From Anaerolineales bacterium (GTDB taxonomy: Bacteria > Chloroflexota > Anaerolineae > Anaerolineales > Anaerolineaceae), in contig JAGVAB010000076.1 in the NCBI GenBank assembly GCA_020060485.1, positions 1 through 11,266 of the forward strand: a DNA stretch of 11,266 nt, read 5' to 3'. Below the pieces are notes generated by a model. The model saw only the letters and a program-made list of their open reading frames with translations, ran no database searches and had not been told where the DNA came from. Below are positions 6,129-11,266 of this stretch, one piece after another. Every line of letters starts with the position of its first letter. Position 1 is the first letter of the stretch. The position numbers and the translations under genes are program-made.

Positions 6129-9100
6129 TCAGCCTTGCAATACCGCTTCACCCAGCACCGGTACGATCTTCACAAAGCGTTCCTCCAGACTGCGTTCTTC
6201 GCATAACTCCTGGATGTGGTCAATCACCTCTATCTGGTGGGTCTGTTCGAGGGCCTTGATGTAATGTCCCAGCAAGGAGCGCAACGCTTCGCGGTCGCCA
6301 TTGTGCAGCGGTTCAATGGCCACGCTGGAACCGCGCGCCAGCCGCCGCTGCAAGGCGGCCTGATCAAAACCCAGCATGGGGGTCAGCATCTGGTAGACCA
6401 CTCCGCCGGTCATGCCCGAAAAGGCATACGGCCCGGGGTCACCCAGAATGACCACCTGCCCGGAGGTCATGTATTCACAGGCGTAGCCTTTCAGGTTGGC
6501 CTGGGTACCAATGCCTTTGGCATCATCGATCGGGGAAGTGATCTCGCCGCCCAGCACAACAGAAGCCCCGGAGAGGCGGATGCAGGCGCGTGAATCGGCG
6601 TTGCCCTGTACGATGAACGTACCGCGCATTGCCCCGTAAGCAAAGCTCTTGCCCACACTGCCATCGATGCGCTGGCCGTCCTTGTTGAGGCCTTTCATCA
6701 CTGCCACCCGCCCGCCATTGGCGCCCTTGCCCACCCCGTCCTGGGCGCCGCCTTCGATCAACAGGTCGATCTTGTCGGTGATCCATGAGGCAAAGCCATT
6801 ACCGGCAATGGACGAGGGCCCAAAACGCAGGTGCAGGATGTCAATCTTCTCGCCCAGAGAGGGGTTGCGCGCCAGTTCCCCGGCCAGATGCGAACCCAGC
6901 GCCCGGTCGAAGGCCATCACTTCATCCTGGTAGGTGATCTCTTTTTCCTCATGCGACACGATCTCCAGCACCAGTTCGCTCATCATGCGCGTCAGGCTGT
7001 TGCGCGGCCGGGTCAGCAGGCGGCCCACGCCCGGTTCCAGATCGATGCGTTCCCTGACCGGCACCGGCGCAAACATGGCCGAAAGGTCAATCTTCTCATG
7101 CAGCCTGGTCTGGGTCAGCAGGTCGGCCCGCCCTACCAGGTCTTGCAAACAATTTGCCCCCAACTGGGCGGTGATCTGGCGCATTTCCTCGCCGATGCCG
7201 TTGAACAGCCGTGTCAGGCGGTCAACGGCGTGCAGATAATCCAGTGGGGTAAAGTTCTTGATGCCCGCCTTTTCGGCTTCATCGATGGTACGGATCTGGG
7301 TGGCGATGCCCGCCCGGCATTGGCCCTTGTTGCACTGGCGGCAGACCGTGCAGCCGATGGCGATCATCGCCAGGCTGGCAAAACCCACCCGGTTGGCGCC
7401 CAGCAGGATCATCTTGACCGCATCCGCACCGCTTTTCATGCCGCCGTCGCACCACAGTTCCACCTTGTAGCGGATGCCGGCGTCCACCAGGGCGCGGTGG
7501 GCCTGCAGGATGCCCACTTCCGCCGGTAACCCGACGTGCTCAATGGCGTGCTTGCGGGCTGCTCCCGTGCCGCCGTCATATCCGCTCAGGTTGATGATGT
7601 CGGCCCCGGCTTTGGCAATGCCCACCGCGATCACCCCGATGTCTGGCACCACCGGGCACTTGACCGAGATCAGAGCTTCCGGGTTGACCAGCTTGATCTC
7701 CTCGATCAACTGCGCCAGATCTTCAATGGAGTACAGGTCGTGGTTGTTGGAGGGTGAGAGCAGGGGCACAAAGGGCGTGGTGTGACGGGCGGCCGCCACC
7801 TGGGTGGTGATCTTCTTGCCGGGCAGCATGCCGCCTTCGCCGGGCTTGGCTCCCTGGCCGATCTTGATCTCGATCACGCTGGCCGAGTTGAGAAACTCGG
7901 CATTGACCCCGAAGCGGCCTGAGGCCACCTGCTGGCCGCGGTTGTGCTTGTACAGGCCGATGATGCCGGGCAGTTCGCCGCCCTCTCCGTTGATGCACAC
8001 GATATTGAGCGCCGAGGCGGCATGCGCATAGGCGCGGAAGGCCAGCTCGGACTGTGAGCCGAAAGACATGGCGCCAATCACCAGCGGCAGGTTGTGCTCT
8101 CTGATGTGCAGATCCACATCCCCGGCGGCCAGGGGCCTGGCGCTTGCCTTGAAACCCAGCAGATGGCGCAGGGCTACCGGATTGGTCTCCGTCAAACCCT
8201 GGTAACTGGCCTGCACCGCGGAATAGTCCAGCTCGCCTCTGGCGAAGTCGGACACCTTTTTCCAATAGGCCGGGTAGAAATGCGGCGTTTTCGGCAGCGG
8301 CTGGAGAGGGTCGTTTTGGGTCAGGCAGGCGCGCCGCGCCTGGGAATCTGCGTTGAGCGCTTTCCAGGTGACCCCGGCTTGTTCACTGCCCAGAAAATTG
8401 GGACTGTGCAGGCTGAGCGCCACGCTGGGCGCCAGGCCAATTGAGCTGCACATGCGCCCGTAGCCGCGCAGTTCGTGGCAGCCCACGGTCGAGATAACTT
8501 TTTCCAGGCCGGTGGTCAACAGCCGCAACAGGCATAATTGCCTTTCGAGCTTCTCCTGCGGGTCAGGCTCGGCTTCGCCCTCCAGGATGCCCAGGCTGGC
8601 TGCCAGCATGGCATAGGGATTGATGGCATCTGCTCCCAGGCCGCTCAACAGGACGATGTCGTGCAGGTTGCGCACGCTGGCGCTGCGGATGATCAGCCCG
8701 GTGCGGCGGCGCAGGGTATCCGGACCGCCGCCTGTCTGGCGCAGGATCTCGTCGACCACGGCAGTTGCCAGCAGTGGGTCAAGCCAGGCGCGTCCCTCGT
8801 ACATGGCCTGGTTATCGTCCAGCACCAGGCACTGGATGCCGTTCTGCACGGCCTGCACGGCGGTCTGGCGTAGGCGCTTCAGGGCGGTTTCAACGCTCTC
8901 GCGCTTTTGCAATCCCAGGTCGAGGCACAGGGTGCGCCCGGCGAAAGCCGCCAACAGGTCCTCAATGCTCAGGCTGCCGACCTGTTCTGCCACCGTCCGG
9001 CTCACTTCGGCATCTCCCAGCAGGGGATGACCGCCCGAAAGCAGCGGCGTTCTGACCAGAAGCAGGATGTCATCAGAATGGGGAGCCTGACCCACACCGG

Positions 9101-10739
9101 GGCGCGCCCCCACCAGGCTGCCGGTGGAAAAGGCTTCCATTTCGCGGCCGCGATCAATGGCCGGGTTGGTTACCACGGCCACTTTTTCCTTGAAGTAATC
9201 GGCCAGGTTGCAACGGTTGGGGTCCAGAGCTGCCAGCGGGCCATCAAAACCTAATGAGGTGAGCAGGTCTTTGCTGCTTTTGACCATGCGGCGGATGTCG
9301 ATGAAATGTTCCTGACGCCAGCCGGCGGCGGCCAGCAGCTTGAGGTCAATGGCGCATACCCGCTGCGGATCGCTCCACTGGGCTGTGCATGTGGCGGGGG
9401 TTTTCTGGGGGCCGCTCTCATCACCGCAATCGCTGGAAGACAGTTCCTCTCCGGAGCCTTTTTCTCCACTCCAGTAGCGCCGGGCAAGCTGTGGTGCTTC
9501 GCGCTGGAAAGCGGTGTTCATCACATATTGTTTGATCTGGCTGTCTTCAAAGATCTCAATGCGCTTGCCGCGCTGGATGCGGAAACCGATCTTTTCGCCG
9601 GGGGCCAGCGGCCGGGCGTCGCCCAACATATTCTCAAAGAAGATCGCCCCGCGCTCGGAACTGAGTATGTGTTCTTTTTCGGTCTCGAAATACCACAACG
9701 GCCGCAGTCCCAGCGCATCCACGCTGGCTACGGCAGCGTCCCCGCAGCGGGCGATGATCCCGGCTGGCCCCTGGGCATAGGGGCCGAAGGTCTGCCGCAG
9801 GCGGGTATAAACAGCCCGCAGATCGGATGGCATTTCTTCCACCTGGCGGGCAACGGGCGGAAAGATCATCTCGATCGCCTCGAACAGATCCAGGCCATAC
9901 TCGATGCACAGGGTGTGCAGGGTGCGGTCCACGTTTTGCGAGTCGGAAGCCAGATAGGGCAGTTGCACCCCGATCTGGCGCGCTTCCACACAAAAGCGGT
10001 CGATGGTGTTGATCTCGCCGTTGTGCCCCAGCAAGGCAAAAGGCTGGGCGCGTTCAAAGGTGGACACCGTGTTGGTGGAATAGCGCGCATGACACAAAAC
10101 CAGGCTGGTGTCGTAGTTGCGGTCCTTAAGATCGGGGTAGTAGCGGCTGAGAGCTTCCACCGAGCCGCGCACCTTATAGACCACGGTGTTGGTACTCAAT
10201 GAGGCAAAATGGATGCGGAAGCGTTCTTCAAGCTGAAGCTGCACTGCCAGCAGACGTTTTTCCACGTCTGGAGTTTCGCTGTAGCCCGCCAGTTGCCAGA
10301 AGACAGGCGGGTCATGCAGGGCACTGCGTCCCAGTGCTTCGGGGCGCACGGCGGGGCACGTCTCGAGCAGCAGGTTCAATCCGGACTGGCGAAAGCTGTC
10401 ATTGACCGCCTCGCTGATCTCGTTGTAGTCCTGGTGGCGGGGGACGAACAGGTGCCCAACCCAGAAGCCGGGATGGGTGGCCAGCGAGGAACGCAGCCCG
10501 GCCTGGCTGAGTTTGCGCCCCCACAGTTCGCGCGGGATATCGGTCTGCACACCAGCGCCATCGCCCTCGCCGTCAACAAAGCCTGTGCGGTGCCCCATGC
10601 GCACCAGTGAATCCAGCGAGCGTTTCAGCGTGCCGAAGGTGCTCAAACCGTGTTTTCGCACGCTCATGTAGATGGCGCAGCCATCTCGTTCCAGGCCGTA
10701 TGGGATTTCGGGCGGCAGGTCGGTGCGGATCGGTTTCAT
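6129..10739 (-). CDS. gltB: Glutamate synthase, large (alpha) subunit
   Basis: The gene encodes 1536 residues, the usual GltB length. GltB makes glutamate from 2-oxoglutarate and glutamine-derived ammonia in the cytoplasm. LERDGC matches the bacterial propeptide end, giving Cys21 as the probable N-terminal nucleophile after cleavage. The amidotransferase domain continues with HARYSTNT (217-224), AQPF and GHNGEINT (238-245). A central domain spans roughly 460-860. The FMN/2-oxoglutarate domain has GAMSFGS (from 889), GEGGE, QGAKPGEGG and SGYDGGTGA. The iron-sulfur motif uses Cys1130, Cys1136 and Cys1141 with canonical spacing, plus an extra Cys1133; Asn1137 replaces the usual His. The glycine-rich beta-helix domain fills about 1310-1480. 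Residues 420-456 look like a Ser/Gly/Glu-rich insertion. The ATG at 10739 is fixed by AGGAGG 5 nt upstream. No gltD is adjacent in the window; whether it uses ferredoxin or NAD(P)H through a distant partner is undecided. Confidence 0.95.
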   Translation of the reverse strand: MKPIRTDLPPEIPYGLERDGCAIYMSVRKHGLSTFGTLKRSLDSLVRMGHRTGFVDGEGDGAGVQTDIPRELWGRKLSQAGLRSSLATHPGFWVGHLFVPRHQDYNEISEAVNDSFRQSGLNLLLETCPAVRPEALGRSALHDPPVFWQLAGYSETPDVEKRLLAVQLQLEERFRIHFASLSTNTVVYKVRGSVEALSRYYPDLKDRNYDTSLVLCHARYSTNTVSTFERAQPFALLGHNGEINTIDRFCVEARQIGVQLPYLASDSQNVDRTLHTLCIEYGLDLFEAIEMIFPPVARQVEEMPSDLRAVYTRLRQTFGPYAQGPAGIIARCGDAAVASVDALGLRPLWYFETEKEHILSSERGAIFFENMLGDARPLAPGEKIGFRIQRGKRIEIFEDSQIKQYVMNTAFQREAPQLARRYWSGEKGSGEELSSSDCGDESGPQKTPATCTAQWSDPQRVCAIDLKLLAAAGWRQEHFIDIRRMVKSSKDLLTSLGFDGPLAALDPNRCNLADYFKEKVAVVTNPAIDRGREMEAFSTGSLVGARPGVGQAPHSDDILLLVRTPLLSGGHPLLGDAEVSRTVAEQVGSLSIEDLLAAFAGRTLCLDLGLQKRESVETALKRLRQTAVQAVQNGIQCLVLDDNQAMYEGRAWLDPLLATAVVDEILRQTGGGPDTLRRRTGLIIRSASVRNLHDIVLLSGLGADAINPYAMLAASLGILEGEAEPDPQEKLERQLCLLRLLTTGLEKVISTVGCHELRGYGRMCSSIGLAPSVALSLHSPNFLGSEQAGVTWKALNADSQARRACLTQNDPLQPLPKTPHFYPAYWKKVSDFARGELDYSAVQASYQGLTETNPVALRHLLGFKASARPLAAGDVDLHIREHNLPLVIGAMSFGSQSELAFRAYAHAASALNIVCINGEGGELPGIIGLYKHNRGQQVASGRFGVNAEFLNSASVIEIKIGQGAKPGEGGMLPGKKITTQVAAARHTTPFVPLLSPSNNHDLYSIEDLAQLIEEIKLVNPEALISVKCPVVPDIGVIAVGIAKAGADIINLSGYDGGTGAARKHAIEHVGLPAEVGILQAHRALVDAGIRYKVELWCDGGMKSGADAVKMILLGANRVGFASLAMIAIGCTVCRQCNKGQCRAGIATQIRTIDEAEKAGIKNFTPLDYLHAVDRLTRLFNGIGEEMRQITAQLGANCLQDLVGRADLLTQTRLHEKIDLSAMFAPVPVRERIDLEPGVGRLLTRPRNSLTRMMSELVLEIVSHEEKEITYQDEVMAFDRALGSHLAGELARNPSLGEKIDILHLRFGPSSIAGNGFASWITDKIDLLIEGGAQDGVGKGANGGRVAVMKGLNKDGQRIDGSVGKSFAYGAMRGTFIVQGNADSRACIRLSGASVVLGGEITSPIDDAKGIGTQANLKGYACEYMTSGQVVILGDPGPYAFSGMTGGVVYQMLTPMLGFDQAALQRRLARGSSVAIEPLHNGDREALRSLLGHYIKALEQTHQIEVIDHIQELCEERSLEERFVKIVPVLGEAVLQG

Positions 10740-10744
10740 GGGGT

Positions 10745-10750
10745 CCTCCT
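10745..10750 (-). promoter_or_regulatory. Ribosome binding site of gltB
   Basis: On the minus strand AGGAGG lies 5 nt before the ATG (first base 10739). It is a full Shine-Dalgarno match, with a further G on its 5' side (GAGGAGG), and settles the start codon. It is much stronger than the site of the second surface-protein gene. Confidence 0.9.
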
Positions 10751-10762
10751 CGATCTATGTGC

Positions 10763-10802
10763 GCAGACAGATTGCCGCTGGGCAGGCAATCTTTTTTTCT
10801 GC
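10763..10802. terminator. Hairpin with T-tract (terminator-like on + strand) in the gltB leader
   Basis: The arms 10769-10776 (AGATTGCC) and 10785-10792 are perfectly complementary around an 8-nt loop, and a run of seven T (10792-10798) closes the + strand side. An outer GCAGA/TCTGC pair (10763-10767/10798-10802) adds 5 bp. Read on + it is a good intrinsic terminator, yet no + gene precedes it. Read on - it is a hairpin in the untranslated leader of gltB, about 25 nt before the Shine-Dalgarno. Either an antisense or read-through + transcript ends here, or the hairpin acts in the gltB mRNA. Confidence 0.55.
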
Positions 10803-10932
10803 AAACAGACTACGTATGGAATTGCTTTGTTTCTGGCTGGACGGATGCCGCAACAGGGCAGCCTGACGAACCAATGATTTTCACCCCGCAGAGGTCTATA
10901 CAACCATGTCTTTTGGGAGTAAAAATTGGTTT

Positions 10933-10941
10933 ATTTTAGCA
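10933..10941 (-). promoter_or_regulatory. Candidate extended -10 promoter for gltB
   Basis: On the minus strand this AT-rich patch reads TGCTAAAAT, a TGn-TAAAAT extended -10 with one mismatch to TATAAT. No good -35 lies 17 nt further upstream, which extended -10 promoters can tolerate. It would give a leader of about 190 nt containing the hairpin at 10763-10802. A weaker alternative on the same strand is TTTACT (10918-10923) with TATAGA (10895-10900) at 17-nt spacing. Neither is compelling. Confidence 0.33.
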
Positions 10942-11087
10942 CAAAGCCGTCAAAAGGGAAGGGGTTTGGTGAATCTTTACATGGCTTTCTCAAAGTTAAT
11001 TTTCCATTTGCTTCTTTTATTGATGGCACGAGGCCGGACGAAAGACGGTCTGTGCATCACCGGGGTTTATTCGCCCCACCCCTCGAA

Positions 11088-11145
11088 CTCCCCTCCCCGC
11101 TGCTTGCGTGACGAATCCCAATGCATTTTTCTGCGGGAAGGGGAG
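11088..11145. repeat. C-rich inverted repeat A upstream of gltB
   Basis: The arms 11088-11100 (CTCCCCTCCCCGC) and 11133-11145 are complementary at 12 of 13 positions around a 32-nt loop. The + strand side is followed by CTTTTT. It is the first of three inverted repeats packed into 170 bases that contain no credible gene. Such pyrimidine-rich intergenic repeats look like a dispersed genomic element, which is an inference. Confidence 0.5.
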
Positions 11146-11151
11146 CTTTTT

Positions 11152-11193
11152 GTACTGTGTTGAGCAGGGCGAAGCCGCTGCTCAACACAGTAC
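11152..11193. repeat. 16-bp perfect inverted repeat B
   Basis: The arms 11152-11167 (GTACTGTGTTGAGCAG) and 11178-11193 are perfectly complementary. Inside, GGC/GCC adds 3 bp with one bulged G, leaving a GAA triloop. The + side is followed by GTTTCTTTT, so it could end a + transcript, but no + gene leads into it in this window. It is the strongest palindrome in the window. Confidence 0.75.
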
Positions 11194-11200
11194 GTTTCTT

Positions 11201-11257
11201 TTCCTCCCCCGGCCTATGAAGTCTGATCTACAAATCCAATCCGTGCCGGGGGAGGAA
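11201..11257. repeat. 13-bp perfect inverted repeat C
   Basis: The arms 11201-11213 (TTCCTCCCCCGGC) and 11245-11257 are perfectly complementary around a 31-nt spacer. The arms resemble the C-rich arms of inverted repeat A in composition. No T-tract follows on + before the window ends. It may be the edge of a larger repeat that continues past the window. Confidence 0.6.
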
Positions 11258-11266
11258 TCCATTATC

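Noticed and set aside
9306..10202. 298-codon open frame on the + strand inside gltB
   Set aside because: It lies fully antisense to the conserved amidotransferase region of gltB and has no family features.
10906..11163. 85-codon open frame on the + strand upstream of gltB
   Set aside because: It has no Shine-Dalgarno before the ATG, its second half is translated from inverted-repeat DNA, and it ends within repeat B; not a credible gene.

Overview
The window looks like part of a chromosome of an uncultured or environmental bacterium of the Chloroflexota, probably class Anaerolineae. This is inferred from three things: secreted proteins that join DUF11/DUF7507-type repeats to a C-terminal sortase domain through an LPxTG-like 'TGFAP' motif, a stand-alone large glutamate synthase, and GC-rich coding DNA with pyrimidine-rich inverted repeats between genes. 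No rRNA, tRNA or other phylogenetic marker is present, so the placement is tentative.

Layout. (1) 1-2703 (+) is the 3' part of a large surface-protein gene. It has near-identical 116-119-residue repeats, two divergent repeat-like domains, an LPRTG motif, and then a sortase domain with His, Cys and Arg in place. (2) 2704-3121 is a 418-base gap. It holds a strong intrinsic terminator for the first gene, a near-consensus sigma-70 promoter, and a leader of about 268 nt rich in predicted hairpins. (3) 3122-5872 (+) is a complete second surface-protein gene: signal peptide, a beta-sandwich-like domain, two DUF11-like domains, a Gly/Asp-rich linker, an IPVTG motif and a paralogous sortase domain. 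(4) 5873-6128 lies between convergent genes and contains several inverted repeats but no credible gene. (5) 6129-10739 (-) encodes a 1536-residue glutamate synthase large subunit (GltB) with an excellent Shine-Dalgarno sequence. (6) 10740-11266 (527 bases) has no credible gene. It holds the gltB upstream region, a hairpin with a T-tract on the + strand, and three consecutive long inverted repeats.

How the parts relate. The two surface genes are neighbours and carry homologous C-terminal 'TGFAP + sortase' modules attached to different exported cargo. Each nevertheless appears to be its own transcription unit, because a terminator and a new promoter separate them. The most interesting idea is a cis-acting sortase module: the sorting motif sits just before the catalytic domain, and no hydrophobic anchor or basic tail follows it. 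gltB is a housekeeping nitrogen-assimilation gene on the other strand, and nothing links it functionally to the surface proteins.
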